Positions 18,001 to 25,200 of a stretch of 35,210 nucleotides of DNA are shown here, in pieces (the stretch's first letter is position 1; every line of letters begins with the position of its first letter). The notes beneath the pieces are model-generated. The model ran no database searches. It worked only from the letters and a program-made list of their open reading frames with translations, and was not told the origin of the DNA. The position numbers and the translations under genes were made by a program. The stretch is from Bifidobacterium stellenboschense (GTDB lineage Bacteria > Actinomycetota > Actinomycetes > Actinomycetales > Bifidobacteriaceae), in the NCBI RefSeq assembly GCF_000741785.1, contig NZ_JGZP01000026.1, forward strand, positions 1 through 35,210, written 5' to 3'.

Positions 18001-19350
18001 GATGACGGCCATGTCGTTCCATGAGGCGAGCCCGTCGAGATGCTCGTGTTTGATGCGCCACACCACATCGTCGAGCTCCTCCCTGGGACTGCGGTACAGC
18101 GCGCAGCGCAGCGACCCGTCCGCCGGCAGCGGCGACGCACCGTCGAGCCGGCGGATCGGCCACGCCCCCTCGTGCCGGGGCAGCTTCCATGGGCGTTCGG
18201 GCAACGGGACGGGATCCTCCAACGGCGAGGGGATCGACAGGGACACTCTCGCCGCGACGACGTCACGGTACGAGGGCACCGCCGCGCCATCCCCCTCGCG
18301 ATCCGCCGCTTCCATGCGCAGGACGGCCGTCCTTGCGGCGATGGGGCCGTCCACGGCACGGGCGAACAGATACTCCGGGTAGGAGCCGCGGAAGGTCTGC
18401 ACCGCCTCGTCGGGGTCACCGACGAGCACGAGACGCGCGCCCCGCCCCGCGGCCGCCTCCAGGAACCGCATGGCGGCGAGGGTGACGTCCTGGAAGTCGT
18501 CGACGACCAGCAGCTCGGGAACCTGCCCGCCGCCGCGATGCAGCACGTCCGCGGCCTCCACCAGCAGGCGGGAGGAGTCGAGACGGTATTCGCCCGGATA
18601 CGCGGCCGCGACGGCGGCGACGTATTCGCGGCGCAACGCGAACGCCAGACGCCATTGCACGCGCAGCCGCTCGACGCGCGTATCCCTGCCCTCGCCCGCC
18701 GACGCCTCCAAGGCGAGGAGCAGCTCCTCCTCCCTGCCGGCCGAAGCCCCCACCTCGTCCATGCGCGCGAGCATGTCGCGCAGCTGGCCGACGAACTCCG
18801 CCGACACGCCCCGTTCGAGCAACGCCGCGGTGGGGACGCCGCCGGACCGCGACGCATCCTCCTCGCCCGAGGGGAACGCCCCCATGGACGACGCCCAGTC
18901 CTCGGTCGCGAAATAGTCGCGCAGCAGCATGCACACCCCGCACACGTCGCCGGACTCGGCATGTCCGACGTGACCGGCGAGCACCCCCCGCAGCAGCGCG
19001 TCCTGTTCGGCGCCGTTGAGCAGCCTCGGGGCGGGGCTTCCCGAGGCGAAGCGGTCGTCGGCGATGACGCGGAACGCCAGCGCGGCGAGCGTGGTGACCG
19101 GACGCACCTGCGCGGACGCGCCGATGCGGCGGATGACCTCGTCGCCGAGCTTGTCGGCGACGACGCGGTTCGCCACGGCCATCACCGCCCGGGCGTCGCC
19201 GAACGCGTCGAAGCCGCGCAGCAACGCGTCATGGGCGAACCCGGTCTTGCCGCTCTGCGGCGCGCCGGCGACCAGCAGCGCGCGCCCGTCGCCCTCGCCG
19301 CCGCGAATCAGCTTGTCCAACGCCTCGTAGGCATCCATGTATCCAGTCAT
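15040..19350 (-). CDS. adnA: Helicase-nuclease subunit with Fe-S type nuclease domain (AdnA-like)
   Basis: The protein has 1436 residues, starting at ATG 19350 with GGCTGGAG upstream. Near the N-terminus is a Walker A, GAPQSGKTGFA (about 29-39). The Walker B is LLVVDDFQDVT (about residue 280), with Asp where canonical enzymes have Glu; then GDPDEAVQTFRGSY (motif III), a degenerate motif V (TPAGAAGRHWRHVWMP) and a motif VI, FLYALTRAAG. The C-terminal nuclease has GRIDRKE, then RLIDYKTGQVPSTKQRFNDL and LQLVCYQLGLAF. Four cysteines, one in CPVC (about residue 1046) plus the C-terminal C-x5-C-x2-C, fit a 4Fe-4S nuclease staple as in AddB. The gene lies first in a two-gene operon, as adnA does in mycobacteria. 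The motor looks non-canonical, consistent with a supporting role to the adnB product. Confidence 0.85.
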   Translation of the reverse strand: MTGYMDAYEALDKLIRGGEGDGRALLVAGAPQSGKTGFAHDALLRGFDAFGDARAVMAVANRVVADKLGDEVIRRIGASAQVRPVTTLAALAFRVIADDRFASGSPAPRLLNGAEQDALLRGVLAGHVGHAESGDVCGVCMLLRDYFATEDWASSMGAFPSGEEDASRSGGVPTAALLERGVSAEFVGQLRDMLARMDEVGASAGREEELLLALEASAGEGRDTRVERLRVQWRLAFALRREYVAAVAAAYPGEYRLDSSRLLVEAADVLHRGGGQVPELLVVDDFQDVTLAAMRFLEAAAGRGARLVLVGDPDEAVQTFRGSYPEYLFARAVDGPIAARTAVLRMEAADREGDGAAVPSYRDVVAARVSLSIPSPLEDPVPLPERPWKLPRHEGAWPIRRLDGASPLPADGSLRCALYRSPREELDDVVWRIKHEHLDGLASWNDMAVIAHDNGTVRLFGERLRRDGVPVRYSSVTRPLKEEPFVRGLFALIELARLRGRGLAGAGPDPRSLAAYVRARVVALMTSPLITIGSTPGEGAPGRMEPIEAAMRSLESLARIVVDADHDDEGPAANAAAAGDGTPAGSGMETGDDAEGALGGLVASWRALLAAWPGNDDVRVDDSLLGNREDAVAEPGSDASEDSKAGDAPAFGMGPQYVMLAVDDPRAPAMRVLAVINQVLGADPRARAFIRLWTLVGKVAAALERLESDEPQFALAAAWDAVGVARAWQRRALDNTPEGRAANDRLDVAMRLFQYAEGGTAGHDIAAFIAQVRSMQIEADSLARVKPVEQAVTLTTPAGAAGRHWRHVWMPAVQQDVWPNLAERNTMFGGEDLADIILRGPEAHAAWAAAPAQGTRLGEVLAGEKKSFLYALTRAAGPTPKDCTVTVSAVSSDDLTPSDFLYGYLPECFGRTDKPSFSEVGRSGMEAPTGEDSPTDMESETLAGLDCDPRGLVAAARIILARHPADTPQARDAAAALALLAGHGVTAADPDEWAYLHTAERSGHGIPDMTATPDAAAEADTPDAPETEAGTTVVSLSPSAVDRLWECPVCWLLENRFAGPRPGSAATGFGTLIHAVAQQGSEEGLDLPGFMADATQEERLEAVAGRLVAIYDGLKPDPADIDDPAARYAAIRKDEQAQATLANLAAYFVRSGMSGYLGANGGKFDVGSLERVSCEEEFAARFGLDDILAAYHAVPGVEPVSRHDLMAMMGVLVGGWPEGMREDLTIRLTGRIDRKETRIMADGSRAVRLIDYKTGQVPSTKQRFNDLQLVCYQLGLAFPETSDGGGRHAGRRPLDVPAVAQSALFHVEAHETPAQSFAPEGLFQPPLFTGGSLNAEPFTQRFHYRDPSKLMDVPAIPAEAPQGVDPRAWERFAALQGTQTLWALSMIARVFYAASASISAHLTARPTAQHLAYCRMRTVCPACAGQVDTVYETRQA

Positions 19351-19367
19351 GGCTCCAGCCTAAACCG

Positions 19368-19396
19368 TACCGGAAAAACCGGTAGATATATACCGG
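19368..19396 (-). promoter_or_regulatory. Alternating inverted-repeat array over the adnAB promoter
   Basis: Three 6-bp half-sites alternate in orientation: TACCGG (19368-19373), N5, CCGGTA (19379-19384), N6, TACCGG (19391-19396). The array lies 18-46 bp before the adnA start codon. A minus-strand TATATATCTA (19383-19392), a likely -10, sits between the second and third half-sites. This is a plausible repressor or activator site for the operon. It does not match the actinobacterial LexA box (GAAC-N4-GTTC). Confidence 0.55.
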
Positions 19397-19439
19397 AAAT
19401 TGCGCTCACCTCGCGTGTTCCAACGGTTTTCGCCGCATC

Positions 19440-19480
19440 GGCGCGGCACCCCCGCCAGATCCATCCGGCGCGGCACCCCC
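19440..19480. repeat. 14-bp direct repeat pair
   Basis: GGCGCGGCACCCCC occurs at 19440-19453 and again at 19467-19480, 27 bp apart. It lies in the 199-bp gap between the adnA promoter and the end of the serine hydrolase gene. Function unknown. Confidence 0.7.
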
Positions 19481-19481
19481 C

Positions 19482-19534
19482 ACCAAACCCATCCACCGAA
19501 CCCAATCCACCGAACCCATCCGTCAAACCCATCC
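19482..19534. repeat. Tandem ~13-bp degenerate repeats
   Basis: Four consecutive units are related to ACCGAACCCATCC: 19482-19494, 19495-19508 (one extra A), 19509-19521 and 19522-19534. They stop 15 bp before the serine hydrolase stop codon. They are too short, too few and lack spacers, so they are not a CRISPR array. Probably a slippage-derived minisatellite. Confidence 0.7.
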
Positions 19535-19549
19535 GACAAGCCGTCCCCG

Positions 19550-20611
19550 CTATTGCAACGTCTGCCACACCAGGGCGGACAGATCCCGGATCGACGCCTG
19601 CGCGGCCGCCGAGGAGACGTCCGAGGTCATCACGACGAGCACGTAGTCGCCCTGCGCGGCCGTGCTGTCCATGCCGGCGGAGGTGTCGGAACCGGCGAAC
19701 ACGATGGCGGCGTCGTTCTCCACCCCGGTGTTCTCGCCGGTCTTGTTGGCGACGGTCACGCCGGCCGGCACGCCCGCCGGGATCTTGGAACGTCTGGTCT
19801 GCCCGAGCAGCAGGTCGAGCATGCGGCGGCTGGCGTCCTTGCTCACCAGTCCGCCCCAGTAGACGGCGGCCATGAACCGTCCGGCGTCGTCGACCGTGGT
19901 GGTCTTATGGCTTTGGTCCACGTCGACCACGCCCAGCGCCTGGTCGATGTGCGACTCCTTGAACCCGTAGCGTGCGGCGATCTCGTTGACCTGCGCGAAC
20001 CCCGCGTTCATATCGCCGCCGCCGAGCGTGGAGATCAGCGAGTTCGTCGCCTCGTTGGAGCTCACGGTGATCATCTGCGTGAGCAGCTGGTCGATCGAGG
20101 AGTCCTCGGCGAGCGCGCCGTCGGCGATGCGCTGGAACACGGCGAGCATCACGTACAGTTTGATGACCGACGCCGCGTATCCGACATGCGAATCGATGGA
20201 TGTGCTCGCGCCGCTCGCCAGATCCTCCACGTACACCTGCCACGTGCCCTGGTATCCGGCGATCCTGCCGCGGATCGACTCGCCCAACGCGTCCATGTCA
20301 CGTTGTCTGGCGATGTTCGCGCTCGGTGTCGGAGCGGACGAACGCGACAACGCGCCGTGCGACGGACCCGCCGCGGACCCGTCCGCCGTGGCGGCGTCCG
20401 TCGACGCGGCGGCGTGCGAGACGCCGCCCGCCGTCGACGCGCGCCACGGCAGCCATCCCATCCGCGCCGACACCGCGACGCCGGCCCCCGCCACGATCAG
20501 AGCCGCCGCCACGACGACCGCCACGACGCGCGCCGCGACGACCGCCACGACGGGTCGTCCGCGATGAGCCGCCGCACGGTTCCCGTGACGCCCATACCGT
20601 TTCCCTGTCAT
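19550..20611 (-). CDS. Membrane-anchored class A beta-lactamase-fold serine hydrolase
   Basis: The protein has 353 residues. The start at 20611 (MTGKRYGRHG) follows ACTGGAGGC. A single N-terminal hydrophobic helix (about 20-47) precedes an Ala/Ser/Thr-rich linker (55-100), so the domain is extracytoplasmic. Penicillin-recognising motifs are clear: S-V-I-K (Ser148-Lys151), S-S-N (184-186) and K-T-G (290-292). The omega-loop position that carries Glu166 in true class A enzymes appears as D-Q-A-L-G (Asp223-Gly227), with Asp for Glu and Gly for Asn170. Efficient beta-lactam hydrolysis is therefore doubtful, and a cell-wall peptidase or binding role is as likely. It is transcribed divergently from the kinase gene and shares a 120-bp intergenic region with it. 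Confidence 0.88.
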   Translation of the reverse strand: MTGKRYGRHGNRAAAHRGRPVVAVVAARVVAVVVAAALIVAGAGVAVSARMGWLPWRASTAGGVSHAAASTDAATADGSAAGPSHGALSRSSAPTPSANIARQRDMDALGESIRGRIAGYQGTWQVYVEDLASGASTSIDSHVGYAASVIKLYVMLAVFQRIADGALAEDSSIDQLLTQMITVSSNEATNSLISTLGGGDMNAGFAQVNEIAARYGFKESHIDQALGVVDVDQSHKTTTVDDAGRFMAAVYWGGLVSKDASRRMLDLLLGQTRRSKIPAGVPAGVTVANKTGENTGVENDAAIVFAGSDTSAGMDSTAAQGDYVLVVMTSDVSSAAAQASIRDLSALVWQTLQ

Positions 20612-20636
20612 GCCTCCAGTATGCCGCCGCCCCGGA

Positions 20637-20650
20637 ACGACGTACGTCGT
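20637..20650. promoter_or_regulatory. Perfect palindrome in the divergent hydrolase/kinase promoter region
   Basis: ACGACGTACGTCGT is a perfect 14-bp palindrome. Its core ACGTACG recurs at 20664-20670, 24 bp away. The region separates two divergent genes (serine hydrolase and kinase), so one bound regulator could control both. No matching regulator gene is visible in the window. Confidence 0.45.
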
Positions 20651-20731
20651 CATCGACCGTCGCACGTACGATTACCGTAGGGAACATCCGGTTCAGGGAA
20701 GAAAGAACGACCTCAAGGGAAAGAGGGAATC

Positions 20732-22132
20732 ATGCCGGTATCGATCATGACACCGCCGAGACTGCCCGGGTACACGTTCGTGCAGACGCTCGGCTCGGGC
20801 TCGACGGCGAGCGTCTACCTGTACCAGCAGCGCACCCCGAACCGCGTCGTGGCGGTGAAGGTGTCGAAGGAGTCGCTCGACCCGCGCGCCGCCGCGCAGT
20901 TCACGCAGGAGGCCAACACGATGGCCCAGCTGTCGAGCCACCCGTACATCATGCAGATCTACGGTGCCGGCGTGACGTCGGCGGGCCAGGGCTACATCGT
21001 GTTCGAATACGCGCCGAACGGCACATATAAGGAGATCACGCAACGCCGTCCACTCACCTGCGACGAGATGCTCGATCTGGGGATCAAGCTGTCGAGCGCC
21101 CTGTTCACCGCGCATCGGGCGGGAGTCATCCACCACGACATCAAGACCAGCAACGTACTCGTCAACGCGCAGGGGCTGCCGATCCTCGCCGATTTCGGCA
21201 TTTCGACGAACATCTACGACAAGACGTTCACCGGCTATTCGCTGCCGTGGGCGCCGCCCGAGGTGCTCAACGGCCATCCGGGCGCCGAGGCCGCGGACAT
21301 CTACTCGCTGGCCGCAACGCTGTATGCGACGCTGACCGGCCGCTCGCCGTTCGAATCCGGATACCGCCCGCGCACGCCCGGCCAGCTGAAGGAGCTCATC
21401 CTCACCAAGCCACTGCCGCCGATCAACCGTCCGGACGTGCCGCAGGACGTGGAGCGCGTGCTGCGCAAGGCGATGGCGAAGGACCCGGACGACCGGTACT
21501 ATTCGGCGCTCCAGTTCGCGCGGGAGCTGCAGCGCGTCCAGCAGGAGCATTTCGGCCACATGACGGCGGTGGTCACCGAAGGCCAGCCGCCGTACCCGAC
21601 GCAGCGGCGCATGGCCACGCAGAACGCCATGCCGGGCGCGGCCGGAGCGAGGGGACGCGGCTGGGTGAAGCCGGTCGCCATCGGCGCCGGCATCGTCGCG
21701 GCGATCGCGGCGGTGGCGCTCGTGTTCGCGTTCGTCGTCGCGCCGCGGCTCGACTCGGGTTCCACCGGCGACCGCACGTCGATCGGGGACACGGCCACGC
21801 GGCAGGACCGTTCCGGCGTGGATTCCGCTCCGGGCGACGCCGACGGCGGCGACGTGCCCTCGCCGACGAACCTGTACGGCGAATACAACGACGACGGCAC
21901 GGTGACGTTCACCTGGGACAACCCCGATCCGAAGAAGGGCGACACGTACGCGTGGCAGCCGGCGGAGGGCTCGGATTCGGGGACCGGATCGGCCGCGTCA
22001 ATCGTGAAGGAGCGGACGGTCACGGTGGACGCGGCACAGGGCGCCACGCAGACCTGCATCGAGGTGTCGATCGTGCGCGCGGACCGGCAGATGTCGGCGC
22101 AGCCCACGACCGCCTGCGCGGTGAAACGCTGA
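20732..22132 (+). CDS. pkb2: Transmembrane Ser/Thr protein kinase (Pkb2-like, PFNA cluster)
   Basis: The protein has 466 residues, with GGAAAGAGGGAATC before the ATG. The kinase domain covers about 13-272: glycine loop GSGSTASV (21-28), Lys43 in VAVKV, Glu60, catalytic loop HHDIKTSN (134-141) with Asp136 and Asn141, DFG at 154-156 and APPE at 174-177. The usual HRD arginine is replaced by His135, so it is a non-RD kinase. A linker, then a membrane helix at 315-337, leads to an extracytoplasmic domain (376-464) that looks FN3-like (GEYNDDGTVTFTWDNP) and has two cysteines (442, 462), possibly a disulfide. The first gene of the cluster that bifidobacterial work calls PFNA; the symbol follows that usage. 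Likely targets are neighbouring products, by inference. Confidence 0.9.
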   Translation: MPVSIMTPPRLPGYTFVQTLGSGSTASVYLYQQRTPNRVVAVKVSKESLDPRAAAQFTQEANTMAQLSSHPYIMQIYGAGVTSAGQGYIVFEYAPNGTYKEITQRRPLTCDEMLDLGIKLSSALFTAHRAGVIHHDIKTSNVLVNAQGLPILADFGISTNIYDKTFTGYSLPWAPPEVLNGHPGAEAADIYSLAATLYATLTGRSPFESGYRPRTPGQLKELILTKPLPPINRPDVPQDVERVLRKAMAKDPDDRYYSALQFARELQRVQQEHFGHMTAVVTEGQPPYPTQRRMATQNAMPGAAGARGRGWVKPVAIGAGIVAAIAAVALVFAFVVAPRLDSGSTGDRTSIGDTATRQDRSGVDSAPGDADGGDVPSPTNLYGEYNDDGTVTFTWDNPDPKKGDTYAWQPAEGSDSGTGSAASIVKERTVTVDAAQGATQTCIEVSIVRADRQMSAQPTTACAVKR

Positions 22133-22253
22133 TTTTCCGCGCGACACGCCGTGTCCCGGCAAACGGTACTCCTATACCGCAGGCCGGTGGGCGCGGCTAC
22201 ATTGGAGGTACGGAAGGCCCCGACCGGGGGCGAGGAAACGACGGGAGCGACGC
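22133..22253. other. Gap between pkb2 and fn3
   Basis: The 121-bp region contains CTATACCG near 22171 and GGCTACATTGG near 22195, either of which could be part of an internal promoter. No strong terminator follows pkb2, so read-through into the giant gene is expected. No gene is visible. Confidence 0.35.
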
Positions 22254-25200
22254 ATGGCGAAGCAATCTTCCCAGGCATACGAGCGGTCACGCAGGACCGG
22301 GGCGCTGCTGCGCCGTCTGGTGCCGTCCGGCAACCGCAGGTGGATCACGCCGGTCGTCACCCTGCTGCTGATCCTCGGCGTGGTCGCGGGCGCGATCATC
22401 ATCAGTTCGGTGACGCAGCGCCACGTGCAGCTCGACGACGGCTCCGTATGGGTCACCTCGCTGAAGGACCGCAAGGCGGCCCGGTTCAACGTGAAGCTCA
22501 AGCAGGCGGACGCGGGCGTCTCCTCGGCGGCGCAGCGGTTCGACGTCTCCCAGCATGACTCGGACACCGTGCTCGACGAGGCAGGCAAGGCGTCGTCGAT
22601 CAAAGCGTCCACGGTCGGCGTGGACGCCTCCACCGAGACGAAGGGGAACACCACGTCGATGATCGGCGGCGGCACCATCGCGTTCCTCAACACGAAGACG
22701 GGCGACGTATGGGCCGGAACATCGGATGACGTCGAATCCGTGTCACCGGCGAACGGCGAACCGCAGATGAAGCTGGGCGCGGGCGGCAAGGCCGTGGTCG
22801 ATTCGGACGGCGTAGTATGGGGCTACCGTCCGTCGGACGGCATGGTGTTCAGACTGGACAGCCCGCAGGGCCATTCCGCCTCGCAGACCAAGTCGGTCAC
22901 CGGCGGCGCGCAGACGAACGCCTCCTCGTTCACCGTGATTGACGGCGTGCCGGTCATCACCGCCGGCGGGCAGGCGATCTTCGAAGGCGGCAAGGCCACG
23001 CTGGACGTGACGGGGCCGGCGACCCTGCAGCTGCCGTCGGTGGACGGCGCGCAATCCGGATGGGTCGCGGTCTCCGGGCGCAACGGCATGGACCTCATCG
23101 ACCTCACCTCATCGAAACCCAAGCCGGTGGCGCTCCGCTCCGGCGGCAAGGGCGAGCCAGCGAGGCCCGTCTCCTCCGGCGGATGCGTGTTCGCCGCGTG
23201 GAGTCAGAAGGCCAACAACTACGTGTCCGCATGCTCTGCGGACGACGGCAAGGCCGCGTTCCGGTCGCTCAAGGAGGTGAACGCCACCTCCGAACTGGTG
23301 TTCCGCACGAACCACCGCCAGGTGGTGCTCAACGACGTGGTCAACGGCAACGTGTGGAATCCGCGCGAATCCACGGACGTGATCAAGATCCAGTGGAACA
23401 CGATCCAGACCGAACAGTCCGAGAAGCAGCAGCAGAACGACGAGACGGCGAACAACCAGCGCAAGTTCGACAAGACCTGCTCGCAGCAGTCCGGCGAGAT
23501 CAAGGCCGAGGACGACGCGTTCGGCGCGCGCGCCGGCGGCGAGCAGATCCTCGACGTGCTGCGCAACGACCAGCAGACCGACTGCTCGGTGCTGGAGATC
23601 ACGCATGTGAACGCGCCCGCGGGCGCCACGATCACGGTCTCCCCCGTCTATGACGGCCGTTACCTCCAGCTCGACGCCACGAAGGCGAAGGCCGGCTCGG
23701 TGAGCTTCAGCTACGAGATCTCCGACGGGCACGGCCAGACATCCTCGGCCACCGTGGATCTGACGCTGACCGGCTCGGGCGACTCAGCCCCCTCGCAGAC
23801 CGACGTGCCGCCGGAGCTGGCCGTCGAGCAGGGCGCCACGTACACGTTCAACGCGCTGGGCAGCTTCACCGACCCGGACGGCGACCCGATGACGCTCGTC
23901 TCCGCCACGCCGCAGAACTCCGATCAGGTGACGGTCTCCACCCGCGCGGACGGCCAGCTCACGTTCAACACCGGTTCGATGACCTCCGGACGCGTCGGCG
24001 TCGAGCTCACCGTCTCCGACGGCGAGCAGACCGGCACCGGCATGGTGTACTTCTCGGTGAAACCGGCGAACACGCTGTCCGCCGACATCGACCCGGTGGT
24101 CAAATCCACGTTGCCCGCCACCGACACCTCCATCGACCTCAAACCCTATGTCCACGCGACCAGCGCCCAACCGGCGCAGCTGTCCGCGGCGGACACGCCG
24201 AACGGGGCCACGGTGACGGTGAACGCCGCCGACATGACGCTCCAGTTCAAGGCGAACGACCCGGGCACCTACTACGTGCCGTACACGATCACGCAGGGCT
24301 CCGTGCCGGTCACCGGCCTGGCGCGCGTCGAGGTGCGGCCGGTGGCCGGCGAGGCCGCGAAGCCGGTGGCCGCGAACGACGTGGCGCTGCTCGGCGCAGA
24401 GAACACGGCCATCGTCGAACCGTTGGCGAACGACATCGACCCGATGGGCGGCGTGCTGTCCGTCACCTCCGTCACGACCGACCCCTCGTCCGGCATCAAG
24501 ACGGGTCTCGTCAGCCACAAACGCGTGTATCTGACGGCGCGTCAGGTGCCCACCAAGCCGGTGGAGGTCACCTACACGGTGGCGAACGCGGCCGGCACGT
24601 CGACCGGCACGATCGTGCTGCAGCCGCCGGCGCTGTCGACCGGCAACTCGGTGCCGAAGGCGTCGAACGTGAACACGCAGGTGCGTACCGGCGGCATCGT
24701 CTCGGTCGACGTGCTCGACCATGTGAGCTATCCGGACGGCACGACGGTCACGCTGCAGAACGACCTGCAGACCGACAAGGCCACGTTCAAGGGGCTTGCG
24801 TTCGTCTCCGGCGACACGGTCCGTTATCAGGCGTCCGACGAGACCGGCGTGTTCCCCGTCACCTACACGGTGAAGGACAATCTCGGCAATTCCGCCTCCG
24901 GCACGATCACCATCACCGTGCATCAGCGCAACGAGGAGAACAAGCCGGCACCCACGCCGCACGACACGGAGGCGCAGGTGGCCGCCGGCCAGAAGGTGCG
25001 CATCCCGATCACGCTCACCGGCATCGACGTGGACGGCGACGACGACCAGCTGCTCGGCCTGGGCAACAAGGCGCCGCAGCTGGGCCGCATCACCGAGGTG
25101 GGCGCGAACTATCTCATCTACGAGGCGTACGCCGACTCCTCCGGCACCGACACCTTCTCCTACGCGGTGGAGGATTGGACCGGCCAGCGCGCCCAGGCGC

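Noticed and set aside
19368..19396. LexA/SOS box for adnAB
   Set aside because: The half-sites are TACCGG, not GAAC/GTTC, so an SOS box call would be unsupported.
19482..19534. Possible CRISPR-like repeats
   Set aside because: The units are about 13 bp, adjacent and without spacers, and no cas gene is present.
19550..20611. Antibiotic-resistance beta-lactamase
   Set aside because: The omega-loop Glu and Asn of class A enzymes are replaced by Asp and Gly, so a resistance function cannot be claimed.
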